DNA of 64,000 bases, taken from assembly GCF_017676345.1 (NCBI RefSeq), contig NZ_JAFFZM010000015.1:175084-239083 (forward strand). The letters are read 5' to 3'. This stretch comes from Streptomyces smyrnaeus (GTDB lineage Bacteria > Actinomycetota > Actinomycetes > Streptomycetales > Streptomycetaceae). Of the stretch, positions 32,928-40,876 are shown piece after piece. The notes beneath the pieces were generated by a model. The model saw nothing but the letters and a program-made list of their open reading frames with translations, had not been told where the DNA came from and did not search any database. Positions within the stretch are counted from its first letter, which is position 1. Each line of letters opens with the position of its first letter. The translations under genes and the position numbers were made by a program.

Positions 32928-34709
32928 CTAGGGCTGCCGCCCGCCCCTCCCGCCGCCCGGCTGCGGCTGCGGGGCCCGCTCCCGCAGCCGGTAGCGCTGC
33001 AGCTTGCCGGTGGGGGTGCGCGGCAGCGCCGTCGGGAAGACGAACCGGCGCGGGCACTTGTACGCGGCCAGCTCCCCGCGTACGAACCGCCGCAGCCGCT
33101 CGGCCGTGCCGCTGCCCGGTTCGACCTTGGGGGCCAGCACCACGTGCGCGACCACCAGTTGCCCCCGCTGTTCGTCGGGGCAGCCCACCACAGCGGCCTC
33201 GCACACGTCCGGGTGGCGCAGCAGCGCTTCTTCGACCTCGGGGCCCGAGATGTTGTACCCCGCCGAGATGATCATGTCGTCGGCGCGCGCCACGAAGCGG
33301 AAGTAGCCCTCCGCGTCGCGCACATAGGTGTCCCCGGTGATGTTCCAGCCCTCCCGTACGTACGCGCGTTGGCGCTCGTCCGCCAGATAGCGGCAGCCGA
33401 CCGGGTCGCGCACCGCGAGCAGCCCCGGGGTGCCGTCCGGCACCGGCACCAGCTTCCCCCGCTCGTCCTCCGCCACGATCCGGGCCTGGTACCCGGGCAC
33501 GGGCACTCCCGTACGGCCGGGCCGGACCGCCTCGTCGGCGGCCGAGATGAAGATGTGCAGCAGCTCGGTGGCCCCGATCCCGTCGATGATCCGCAACCCC
33601 GTCCGCGCGTACCAGGACTCCCAGGTGGCGGCGGGCAGATGCTCACCGGCGGAGACGCAGCGGCGCAGCGACGACAGATCGCGGGGACCGGCCGGGCCCG
33701 GCTCGTCCAGCAGCGGCAGCATCGCCCGGTAGGCGGTCGGTGCCGTGAACAGCACCGAGACCCGGTGGGCCGCGATCACCGCCAGCGTGCGGGCCGCGCC
33801 GCTCCACTGGTCCAGCAGTGCGGAGGCCCCGACGCGCAACGGAAAGACCACCAGCCCGCCCAGCCCGAAGGTGAAGCCCAGCGGAGGCGTCCCCGCGAAC
33901 ACGTCGTCGGCGCGCGGGCGCAGCACCCGCGCGGCGAAGGTGTCGGCGACGGCCAGTACGTCCCGGTGGAAGTGCACACACCCTTTGGGTCTGCCGGTGG
34001 TGCCCGAGGTGAAGGCGATGAGGGCCACGTCGTCGGCCGCCGTGGCGACCGCCTCGAACCGGTCCGGCATCGAGGCCGCCACCCGCAGCACGTCGCCCTC
34101 ACCTCCCTGGGCCCTCGTCCGGGTGGGAGTACCGCCGTCGGAAGCCGGGGGAGCGCCACCGGCGACGAACTGCCGCATACACAGCCCCGGTACCTCGGCC
34201 CTGGCCAACTCGTCGGCCACCCGCGCGTCGCACAGCGCGTGGGAGATCCGCGCCAGTCGGCAGATGGTCGCCAACTCGCGTGCCCGGTGCGCCGCGAGGA
34301 CGGTCACCGCCACGGCCCCCGCCTTCATCACCGCCAGCCAGCAGGCGGCCAGTTCCGGGCTGGTCGGCCCGCGCAGCAGCACCCGGTTGCCCGGCACCAC
34401 ACCCAACTCGCCCGTCAGCACATGCGCCAGCCGGTCGACGGTGGTGCGCAGTTCGCCGTACGACCAGGTGCGCCGCGGTGTCGGGGCTCCGTGCGGCTCG
34501 CCCTCGGGCGGCGGCAGCCCGCCGGAGTGGAAGGCGGGCCGGTCCGCGCCCAGCCGGTCGATGGTGCGGTCCAGCAACTCGGCGCCGCAGTTGAGGCGGG
34601 CAGCGCACGAGAGGGCGGGGTCGTCCAGCAGGAGAACGGGCCACTGGTCCCGGGGCGGCAAATGGTCCCGTGCGAAGGTGTCGACGTGTGCGGACGGAGT
34701 CGGAATCAT
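32928..34709 (-). CDS. AMP-forming aryl-CoA ligase (benzoate/2-aminobenzoate-CoA ligase family)
   Basis: 593 residues. Acyl-adenylate motifs: AFTSGTTGRPKGCVHFH (P-loop-like), SAGEHLPAATWESW, IIDGIGATELLHIFIS, NITGDTYVRD and the C-terminal PRTPTGKLQRYRL with the catalytic Lys. DGIGATELLHIFIS is characteristic of the benzoate-CoA ligase group. It would activate anthranilate, salicylate or a related acid for the monooxygenase. An extra Gly/Thr/Arg-rich insert (about 155-180) is encoded by a copy of an intergenic repeat. ATG 34709; longer 5' open frames are antisense noise over the dehydrogenase gene. Confidence 0.9.
   Translation of the reverse strand: MIPTPSAHVDTFARDHLPPRDQWPVLLLDDPALSCAARLNCGAELLDRTIDRLGADRPAFHSGGLPPPEGEPHGAPTPRRTWSYGELRTTVDRLAHVLTGELGVVPGNRVLLRGPTSPELAACWLAVMKAGAVAVTVLAAHRARELATICRLARISHALCDARVADELARAEVPGLCMRQFVAGGAPPASDGGTPTRTRAQGGEGDVLRVAASMPDRFEAVATAADDVALIAFTSGTTGRPKGCVHFHRDVLAVADTFAARVLRPRADDVFAGTPPLGFTFGLGGLVVFPLRVGASALLDQWSGAARTLAVIAAHRVSVLFTAPTAYRAMLPLLDEPGPAGPRDLSSLRRCVSAGEHLPAATWESWYARTGLRIIDGIGATELLHIFISAADEAVRPGRTGVPVPGYQARIVAEDERGKLVPVPDGTPGLLAVRDPVGCRYLADERQRAYVREGWNITGDTYVRDAEGYFRFVARADDMIISAGYNISGPEVEEALLRHPDVCEAAVVGCPDEQRGQLVVAHVVLAPKVEPGSGTAERLRRFVRGELAAYKCPRRFVFPTALPRTPTGKLQRYRLRERAPQPQPGGGRGGRQP
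34116..34133 (-). repeat. Repeat-element fragment inside the ligase gene
   Basis: On the minus strand GGTACTCCCACCCGGACG matches 17 of 18 bases of GGTACCCCCACCCGGACG at 21900-21917. It encodes the low-complexity insert GGTPTRTR in frame within the ligase. An in-frame residue of a mobile or amplified intergenic repeat is the simplest reading. Confidence 0.55.
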
Positions 34710-34952
34710 GACCGTTCTACCCCCTCGCGGGCGGCCTTCCGCACGTCGGCCGACGGACCACGCGCTGCCGGCGGCGCCGGTGCGGCGGCAGTACGGCGGC
34801 AGTTCCGCGCCGGTACGGCGGCGGTGCCGCGGCGGTACGGTGAGTGGCGTCGAGCGTAACGCGTTGGTGACGGCAGTCAATGGTCCGCGATAGACAGGAG
34901 GTGACGGCCCGGAGCTTCGGGCCGCACTGGGCCACGGCCGAGGGGAGTCGCC

Positions 34953-36272
34953 ATGACCACCACCCCGCCACCGACCTGCCAGTTCGCCCTGACACCTGAA
35001 CAGCGCGCGTGGTGTGCGCGCCTGCGCGGCCTGGGCGCCGACCGGCTCGCCCCGCTGGCTGCCCGGGGCGAGCCCGGAAGGGTCAACAGAGGTCTGCTGC
35101 GCGAACTCGGCGCACTCGGGCTGCTGGCCCGCGCGGTACCTGCCGAACCCCCATGGCGTCCGGTCGGCGCACTGGAGCTGTGCCTGCTGCGCGAGTCGTT
35201 GGCGTACTCCTGCCCGGAGGCCGAGACGGCCCTCGCGCTCCAGGGACTGGGCGCGGGGCCGGTCGCCGACGCGGGTACGGCCGCACAGCGGGCCCGCTGG
35301 CTGCCGGCCGTCGCCGCGGGGCGGGCCGTGGCGGCATTCGCGTTGAGCGAGCCGGGTGCGGGCAGCGACGCCGCCGCGCTGGCACTGCGCGCGGAACCGG
35401 ACGGCACCGGCCGTGGCGGCTCGGACGGCGCCGGTGGCTCGGACGGCTGGCGGCTGACCGGCACCAAGACATGGATCTCCAACGCGCCCTGGGCGGACTT
35501 CTACACCGTCTTCGCCCGCACCGGCGAGGCCACCACAGGGAAGGCCACGACCGGCAAGGCCACCGGCTCCCGGGGCGTGACCGCGTTCCTGGTCCCCGCC
35601 GACCGGGCCGGGCTCGGTGGCGAGCCCCTCGACATGCTCGCGCCGCACGCCCTGGGCACCCTCACCTTCGACGCCGTACGCGTCACCCGCAGCGACCTTC
35701 TCGGCGAGCCGGGAGAGGGATTCGGGGTGGCCATGCGCACCCTCAACCTCTTCCGTCCCAGCGTCGGCGCGTTCGCCGTCGGCATGGCGCAGGCCGCGCT
35801 CGACGCCTCGCTCGCGCACGCCGACCGGCGCCGCGCGTTCGGCGGCGCCCTGCGCGATCTGCAGTCCGTCTCGCACCAGTTGGCGGAGATGGCGACCCGT
35901 ACGGAGGCGGCCCGGTTGCTGGTGTACGCGGCGGCGTGCGCGTACGACAGTGGCGGTGGCGGTGGCGGTGGCGGTGGCGGTGGAGGCGGGAGCCTGGCGC
36001 GGCGCGCGGCCATGGCCAAGCTGCTGGCGACCGAGACGGCGCAGTACGTGGTCGACTCCGCCGTCCAGATCCACGGAGCCGCCGCCCTGCAGCGCGGGCA
36101 CCTGCTCGAACACCTCTACCGGGAGGTGCGGGCACCCCGCATCTACGAGGGCGCCAGCGAGGTGCAGCGTTCCCTCATCGCCAAGGAGCTGTACAAGGAG
36201 TTGCGCAAGGAACCACCAGCGCACGAGGCCCGGGAGCGGGCCGCGACGGAAGCGGAGGTGCCGCGCCCATGA
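34953..36272 (+). CDS. Acyl-CoA dehydrogenase
   Basis: 439 residues. Family signature 1 is FALSEPGAGSDAAALALRAE; GTKTWISNAPWADFYTVFARTG follows; the C-terminal RAPRIYEGASEVQRSLIAKEL contains the likely catalytic Glu. FAD-dependent oxidation of an acyl- or cyclohexenyl-CoA is expected. Two low-complexity insertions stand out: a Thr/Gly/Lys repeat (TTGKATTGKAT, about 192-205) and a run of 13 glycines (about 334-346). It diverges from the ligase gene across 243 bp and overlaps the next gene by four bases. Ribosome site GAGGGGAG. Confidence 0.92.
   Translation: MTTTPPPTCQFALTPEQRAWCARLRGLGADRLAPLAARGEPGRVNRGLLRELGALGLLARAVPAEPPWRPVGALELCLLRESLAYSCPEAETALALQGLGAGPVADAGTAAQRARWLPAVAAGRAVAAFALSEPGAGSDAAALALRAEPDGTGRGGSDGAGGSDGWRLTGTKTWISNAPWADFYTVFARTGEATTGKATTGKATGSRGVTAFLVPADRAGLGGEPLDMLAPHALGTLTFDAVRVTRSDLLGEPGEGFGVAMRTLNLFRPSVGAFAVGMAQAALDASLAHADRRRAFGGALRDLQSVSHQLAEMATRTEAARLLVYAAACAYDSGGGGGGGGGGGGGSLARRAAMAKLLATETAQYVVDSAVQIHGAAALQRGHLLEHLYREVRAPRIYEGASEVQRSLIAKELYKELRKEPPAHEARERAATEAEVPRP
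35951..35989 (+). repeat. Hexanucleotide GGTGGC tandem repeat in the dehydrogenase gene
   Basis: About six consecutive GGTGGC units (last ones varied to GGAGGC) encode the 13-glycine run. Units are multiples of three, so gain or loss would keep the frame but change loop length. Confidence 0.75.
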
Positions 36273-36691
36273 GCCCGGAATCCGACGGTGACGGAGTTCT
36301 GCACCGGGTCAACCCCGCGGAGCTCTCCCCGCCCCGCGGCTTCTCGCACGCGGTCACGGCCACCGGCTCCCGGCTGGTCTTCCTCGCCGGTCAGACGGCA
36401 CTCGACGGCGACGGGCGGATCGCCGCGCAGAGCCTCCCCGGCCAGTTCCGGATCGCGCTCACCAATCTGCTGGCCGCCCTCGCCGCCTGCGGCGGCACAC
36501 CGGCGGATCTGGCCCGCGTCACCGTCCACACCACCGATGTGCCCGCATACCGGGCACACGCGGCCGAACTCGGCCGCATCTGGCGCGAGCTCGCCGGCCG
36601 CGACTACCCCGCGATGGCGGTCATCGGCGCGGTCCGACTCTGGGACGAGGAGGCGCAGATCGAACTGGACGGCATCGCGGTGCTGCCCTGA
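36269..36691 (+). CDS. RidA/YjgF-like protein (non-canonical)
   Basis: 140 residues of the Rid fold: NPAELSPPRGFSHAVTA, FLAGQTALDGDGRI, NLLAALAACGGTPADLARVTVHTTD. True RidA deaminases hydrolyse enamines and imines and keep an Arg in a P-A-R-S block; here the block reads YPAMAVIGAVRL, so the Arg is Met and the protein falls with other Rid subfamilies. In this cluster it may act on the enamine formed when anthraniloyl-CoA is dearomatised, but the missing Arg weakens that. ATG overlaps the dehydrogenase stop (ATGA). Confidence 0.85.
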   Translation: MSPESDGDGVLHRVNPAELSPPRGFSHAVTATGSRLVFLAGQTALDGDGRIAAQSLPGQFRIALTNLLAALAACGGTPADLARVTVHTTDVPAYRAHAAELGRIWRELAGRDYPAMAVIGAVRLWDEEAQIELDGIAVLP

Positions 36692-36708
36692 GACCCGCGC
36701 TCACCGCG

Positions 36709-37305
36709 TCAGCCGCCGCGCTGTCTGCGCCGGTGCTCCGCAACGCGGCTCCGCGTGGCGCAGGCCCGCGAACAATAACGCTGCGGCGCACCGGGCCCGG
36801 CCCCGAGGAAGAGCCGCCGGCAGCCCGGGGCCGCGCACTCGCCCCAGGCAACACCACCGCGCTCGCTCAACAGCCGCGCGAGAGCCAGCGCAGCACTCGC
36901 GGTGAACCAGTCGGCCCAGCTCGCGTCGTCGCTCCGGTCGACGTGCAGATGCCAGGGGTGGCCCCCGTGTCTGCTCAGCCGGGGGCGGGCCGCGCAGCGC
37001 TCCAGCAACACGTTGAGCGCCTCGGCCGCGCGGTCGGTGTCGGTCTCGGTCAACACCCGCTCCGTCAGCTGGGCGACCGCCCGGCGCAGCGCTGCCGCTT
37101 CACCACCCGTCAGGCCGCGCAACTCCCGCTCCGTCTCACCGTGCCGGGCGAGGAGGGCCGCCATGGCGTCCCGGGGCAGCGCGGGGTCCTCGCGAACGGC
37201 GTTGGCGAGGTCGATCAGCCTCCCCCCGGCTGCTCCGGCCGGAAGGTGTCCCCGACCGGGCCGCAGGCCGGGGGAGCCGCCATGAGGGTCGCCGTACTGC
37301 TCCAT
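36709..37305 (-). CDS. CGNR zinc-finger (ABATE-domain) regulator
   Basis: 198 residues from ATG 37305. The N-terminal ABATE-like region (RLIDLANAVREDP) is followed by a C-terminal zinc finger with CAAPGCRRLFLG and RYCSRACATRSRVAEHRRR, giving a Cys4 site and the CATR variant of the CGNR motif. These are putative DNA-binding regulators. Minus-strand TATAAT ends seven bases before the ATG, so the message is probably leaderless. It diverges from an MFS exporter and shares with it a perfect inverted repeat, so it likely controls both. Confidence 0.88.
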   Translation of the reverse strand: MEQYGDPHGGSPGLRPGRGHLPAGAAGGRLIDLANAVREDPALPRDAMAALLARHGETERELRGLTGGEAAALRRAVAQLTERVLTETDTDRAAEALNVLLERCAARPRLSRHGGHPWHLHVDRSDDASWADWFTASAALALARLLSERGGVAWGECAAPGCRRLFLGAGPGAPQRYCSRACATRSRVAEHRRRQRGG

Positions 37306-37333
37306 GTAACGCATTATAGAAACAATGCGTTAC
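37306..37333. promoter_or_regulatory. Shared divergent operator containing both start regions
   Basis: GTAACGCATT (37306-37315) and AATGCGTTAC (37324-37333) are perfect ten-base inverted arms around eight bases. ATGCGTTAC on the plus strand is the start of the MFS gene (37325); the same nine bases occur in mirror position on the minus strand at 37314. The AT-rich spacer holds the minus-strand TATAAT (37313-37318) and a plus-strand CATTAT (37312-37317), each placed for leaderless transcription. Confidence 0.7.
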
Positions 37334-38572
37334 GCGCGCGGGACGCGCGTGGAGGGAGCGGGAGCCGCGCTGATGGTGACGTACCTGGCAACGGCCTTCC
37401 TGGCACGGTTCGCGGACGAGGGCGTCGGTATCGCGCTGGCCCTGCTCGCGGTGGAGCGGACGGGCAGCCCCGCATCGGGCGCCTTCGTGCTCACTGCCTG
37501 GCTGGCACCGCACGCGGTGGCGGCCCCCGTGGTCGGCGCGCTGGCCGAACGGGCCCGCGTCCCACGCCTCTTCCACGGCTGCGCGCTGGCCGTCTTCGGC
37601 GCGGCGATCGCCCTGCTGGGCCTGACACTGGGGCGGGCGCCGATGCCGCTGACCCTCGGCGCCGCGCTGGTCGGCGGCAGCGTCGGGCCCATGGTCACCG
37701 GTGGCCTCTCCAGCCTGCTTGCCACCCGAGTCCCCGCGGGTCAAACGCGTACCCGCGCCTACGCCCTGGACGCCACCACCTACAACGCCGCCGCCGTCGC
37801 CGCCCCGGCCGCCGTCAGCACCGCGGCCACCGCGACCTCCGCGACCCTGGCGACAGCGCTCCTGGCGACCTCGGCGGGCTGCGCCGCGCTCCTCTGCATG
37901 GCGCAGCGGCTCCCCGCCGCCGACCGCGACGCATCCCGCCACCCGCCCCTGAGGCGAGGGCTTCGGCCCGGTGAACTCGCCATCGGGGTGCGGGCCCTGT
38001 GGCACATCCCGCAGCTGCGGGCCGTCACGGTGGCGACCTGCGTGGCCTTCCTCGGCGTCGGCGGTCTTCCCGTCACGGCCGTACTGCTGGCCGCGCAGCG
38101 GGGCGAACCGGGTGCGGGCGGGGTGCTGCTGACGGCGTTCGCGGTGGGCGGGCTGGTCGGCTCGCTGGGGGTGGCGCGGTGGCGGCGCGCACCCGCCCCG
38201 GCGCGGCTGGCCCGCCTCGGCCTGCTGGCGACCGCGACGGCACTGGCGGCTGCGGCGCTCGCCCCGTCGCTCCCGTGGACGGTCGCGCTGTTCGCCCTCG
38301 CGGGGCTGGGCGACGGTCCGCTGCTGACGGCCACCTTGCGCATCCGCGCCGACCACGCCCCCGAGGAGGCCCGCACCCAGGTCTTCACCCTCGGCGCCGG
38401 GCTGAAGTTGACCGCCGCGGCGGCGGGGACCGCACTCGTCGGGGCCTTCGCCCATCTCCCGGCCCTGGTCCTCACCCTCTTCGTCGCGGTCCTGCACCTG
38501 GCAGCGGCGGCACTTGTGGAGGCTCTCGGCCGACGAAGCGGAAGTCAGCACCGACCGGGCGTTGACGCCTGA
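37325..38572 (+). CDS. MFS transporter (probable exporter)
   Basis: 415 residues, about 12 helices. The early loop APVVGALAERARVPRLFHG and the mid-protein LATRVPAGQTRTRAYALDATTYN correspond to major-facilitator motifs A and central loops; Ala-rich helices throughout. It resembles small-molecule exporters of the MFS_1 group. ATG 37325 lies in the shared palindrome and has no ribosome site, consistent with a leaderless message; an internal ATG at 37373 is an alternative. Regulated most likely by the divergent CGNR protein. Confidence 0.85.
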   Translation: MRYARGTRVEGAGAALMVTYLATAFLARFADEGVGIALALLAVERTGSPASGAFVLTAWLAPHAVAAPVVGALAERARVPRLFHGCALAVFGAAIALLGLTLGRAPMPLTLGAALVGGSVGPMVTGGLSSLLATRVPAGQTRTRAYALDATTYNAAAVAAPAAVSTAATATSATLATALLATSAGCAALLCMAQRLPAADRDASRHPPLRRGLRPGELAIGVRALWHIPQLRAVTVATCVAFLGVGGLPVTAVLLAAQRGEPGAGGVLLTAFAVGGLVGSLGVARWRRAPAPARLARLGLLATATALAAAALAPSLPWTVALFALAGLGDGPLLTATLRIRADHAPEEARTQVFTLGAGLKLTAAAAGTALVGAFAHLPALVLTLFVAVLHLAAAALVEALGRRSGSQHRPGVDA

Positions 38573-38704
38573 CCCGCCGGTGGTGATCCTGGTCCGGGCT
38601 CCAAAGGGCCGCGGAAAGCCATGATGAGCGGCGGAAAGGCTGCCGCGGGCAGTTGCGGAATGCTGCTGCGAAAGACCGGGCAGGGCTGAGGAGGCAGGGT
38701 CGGG

Positions 38705-39841
38705 GTGCGGGTAGTCGTCATCGGAGCCGGAATCGTCGGCGCGGCCACGGCGTACGAGCTGGTCCGGGCGGGAGCCGAGGCCGTACTGGTCGACGCCGCG
38801 CACACCGGCCGCGCCACCGCGGCCGGTGCGGGCATCATCTGCCCCTGGACCGGCCGGGACGAGGAACCCCTCGCCGTGGCCGGCGCCGGGCACTACCCGG
38901 GACTGCTCGCGGCCCTCGCCGAGGACGGACAGCACGAGGTCGGCTACCGCAAGGTCGGCGCCCTCCTGCTGCTCCCATCGGACGAGGCGCGCGCCGAACA
39001 GGTGCGGGCGCGGGTGACCGCACGCGCGGCGGCCGACCCGCACGCGGGCGAGGTCACCACCGTCGACGCCACCGAGGCCCGACAGCTGTTCCCCGCCCTC
39101 GGCCACCAGGACGGCGGCTTCGGCGGCACCGCTCTGCAGCTGTCCGGGGCCGCCCGGTTGGACGGCCGCAGACTGCGCGCGGCGCTCGTCGCGGCGGCCG
39201 AACGGCACGGACTGCGCACGGTCGCCGGCACAGCGGGCATCGAGTCCCGCGACGGCCGGGTACGCGGGGTGCGGGTGGCCGGCGAGCTGATCGGGGCGGA
39301 CGCCGTGGTGGCTGCCGCGGGCGCCTGGTCGAGGGCGCTGCTGGATCCGGTCGGGGTACGCGTCGAAGTCGTCCCGCAGCGTGGCCAGATCGTCCACCTG
39401 CGGCTGCCCGGTACCGACACGGCGCACTGGCCGGTCGTCCTTCCGGCAGGCACCGGCCACTACCTGCTCACCTTCGACGACTCCCGCGTCGTCGTCGGCG
39501 CCACCCGCGAGGACGGCAGCGGCTTCGACCACCGTGTCACGGCAGCCGGCCTCGCCGAAGTCCTGAACCAGGCACTGGCGGTGGCGCCGGGCCTCGCCCC
39601 GGCCACCCACCTGGAGACCAGGGTCGGCTTCCGCCCGGCCGGACCGGACGGACTTCCGCTGCTGGGCACCGTCCCCGGGCCGGCCGGCCTCGTCGTGGCC
39701 AACGGCCTGGGCTCGGGCGGCCTGACAGCGGGCCCGTACGCGGGCGCCGTGGCCGCCCGCCTCGCCCTCGGCCGGGAGCCGGACCCGGACGTACGACTGG
39801 ATCTGACGCCGTACGACCCGCTGCGCACCGCCCGGCCCTGA
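38705..39841 (+). CDS. FAD-dependent amino-acid oxidase (DAO family)
   Basis: 378 residues. The N-terminal Rossmann motif is VVVIGAGIVGAATAYELVRAG. The DAO-type blocks GAGIICPWTGRDEEPLAVAGAGHYPGLL, VVPQRGQIVHLRLPGTDT and the C-terminal FRPAGPDGLPLLGTVPGPAGLVVANGLGSGGLTAGP are present. It probably oxidises a D-amino acid, glycine or sarcosine-like amine; the substrate cannot be told. GTG 38705 is preceded by AGGAGG. Standing alone, with 132 bp upstream that show nothing else recognisable. Confidence 0.88.
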   Translation: MRVVVIGAGIVGAATAYELVRAGAEAVLVDAAHTGRATAAGAGIICPWTGRDEEPLAVAGAGHYPGLLAALAEDGQHEVGYRKVGALLLLPSDEARAEQVRARVTARAAADPHAGEVTTVDATEARQLFPALGHQDGGFGGTALQLSGAARLDGRRLRAALVAAAERHGLRTVAGTAGIESRDGRVRGVRVAGELIGADAVVAAAGAWSRALLDPVGVRVEVVPQRGQIVHLRLPGTDTAHWPVVLPAGTGHYLLTFDDSRVVVGATREDGSGFDHRVTAAGLAEVLNQALAVAPGLAPATHLETRVGFRPAGPDGLPLLGTVPGPAGLVVANGLGSGGLTAGPYAGAVAARLALGREPDPDVRLDLTPYDPLRTARP

Positions 39842-39975
39842 CTCCCCGTCGACCCGCACGCCGGACCCCGCCCCGGTCACCTGCTTGGACGCCGCCCTGT
39901 CGCGCCGTGCCGCCCCTCGGGGGAGGGTGGGAGCGCCCGACAGCCCGGGCGCCCCGACCTGCGAGGAGACGCACG

Positions 39976-40269
39976 ATGCGGATGTTGCTGAAGGCCAGAC
40001 TGGACACGGAGAAGGGCAGCGAGCTGATCGAGAGCGGCCGGATGGGCGAGCTGCTCGAATCCCTGCTGCAGCGCCTTCAGCCGGAGGCCGCCTACTTCAC
40101 CCCGGACCGGGGCCACCGGAGCTGTCTGATGGTGTTCGACATGCAGGACTCCTCCCAGCTCGTGGCGCTCAGCGAACCCTTCTTCAACGAGATGGGCGCC
40201 GAGGTCACCGTCCAGCCCGCCATGAACGTGGACGACGTCAAACGCGGCCTGGCTTCCCTCAAGGGCTGA
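39976..40269 (+). CDS. Small conserved actinobacterial protein
   Basis: 97 residues: MRMLLKARLDTEKGSELIES, then LESLLQRLQPEAAYFTPDRGHRSCLMVFDMQDSSQL and EPFFNEMGAEVTVQPAMN. It has the look of a dimeric alpha/beta-barrel (ferredoxin-like) protein and I recall near-identical Streptomyces proteins, but not a function. Strong ribosome site GCGAGGAG. Its 3' half is overlapped antisense by the frameshifted ATPase gene. Confidence 0.8.
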   Translation: MRMLLKARLDTEKGSELIESGRMGELLESLLQRLQPEAAYFTPDRGHRSCLMVFDMQDSSQLVALSEPFFNEMGAEVTVQPAMNVDDVKRGLASLKG

Positions 40270-40775
40270 AGATCCGGCGGCACTGGCCGAGAGGCCCAGA
40301 CGTGAGATGGCTGGTGTTCGTCGGAAGACTTCAGCCCTGATTGGCCAGCTCCGCCCGCACGTTTGCCACTGGGTGGATAGGGGAGTGTCTCCCAGCGATC
40401 GGCGAGGGCGGCGACGAGCGTCAGGCCGTGCCCGCTCGTGCGCAGTGCATCGGGTGCGGTGTCCGACGGCGGCGGGAGGTGCGGCCACAGCTCCCCGCGG
40501 GCATCGGTGACCTCCACGCGCAGGCGGGTGGCCGACGAGTCGAAGGCGAGCGTCAGCCGGAAGCTGCGGCCGGGCACGCGGCCGTGGAGCGCGGCGTTGG
40601 CGGCGAGCTCAGCAACGACGACTTCAGCACGCTCCGTAATGTTCTCCGGAACGCCCCACGAGCGGAGTTCGGCCACGCCGAGCAGCCGGGCGAGCCGGGC
40701 ACCACGCCGCGTGGATGAGAGCAGTTGAGTGAAGGTGCGGACGGGGGCGTCGAGTTGTGGAACGGGTCGGTCCAT
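40092..40775 (-). CDS. RsbW-like ATP-binding regulator with C-terminal frameshift
   Basis: The ATG at 40775 opens an anti-sigma-type HATPase: FTQLLSSTRRGARLARLLGVAEL, AEVVVAELAANAALHG, LRTSGHGLTLVAALADRW. The family normally ends about ten residues after a GKTVWA-type segment. Here the frame changes at 40359-40364 (GGCAAAC, expected GGCAAAACC or similar); skipping one base restores VRAELANQG and a stop at 40331. As it stands the frame runs on to 40092, adding about 90 unrelated residues antisense to the neighbouring gene. It belongs with the divergent XRE and DUF397 genes. Confidence 0.75.
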   Translation of the reverse strand: MDRPVPQLDAPVRTFTQLLSSTRRGARLARLLGVAELRSWGVPENITERAEVVVAELAANAALHGRVPGRSFRLTLAFDSSATRLRVEVTDARGELWPHLPPPSDTAPDALRTSGHGLTLVAALADRWETLPYPPSGKRAGGAGQSGLKSSDEHQPSHVWASRPVPPDLQPLREARPRLTSSTFMAGWTVTSAPISLKKGSLSATSWEESCMSNTIRQLRWPRSGVK

Positions 40776-40876
40776 GGAGCCAGCGTGACGTCCGGCACCC
40801 GATGGGTGCGAGCGTGGCACTTCGTACGCGGAGTGAGCGTACGGGCACTTCGAGTGGACGGTACGCGGAGGAGGCC

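Noticed and set aside
34858..34865. AACGCGTT as a PaaX operator between ligase and dehydrogenase
   Set aside because: An eight-base palindrome is expected by chance in this GC-rich DNA and does not resemble known PaaX sites.
34710..36224. Minus-strand extension of the aryl-CoA ligase to over 1000 residues
   Set aside because: The extension is antisense to the acyl-CoA dehydrogenase and RidA-like genes, has Gly/Arg/Pro-biased composition and no domain; ligase homology starts at 34709.
40092..40330. Novel C-terminal domain of the RsbW-like ATPase
   Set aside because: The tail is antisense to a well-supported gene and appears only because of a one-base frame change; the normal family ending is visible in the next frame.
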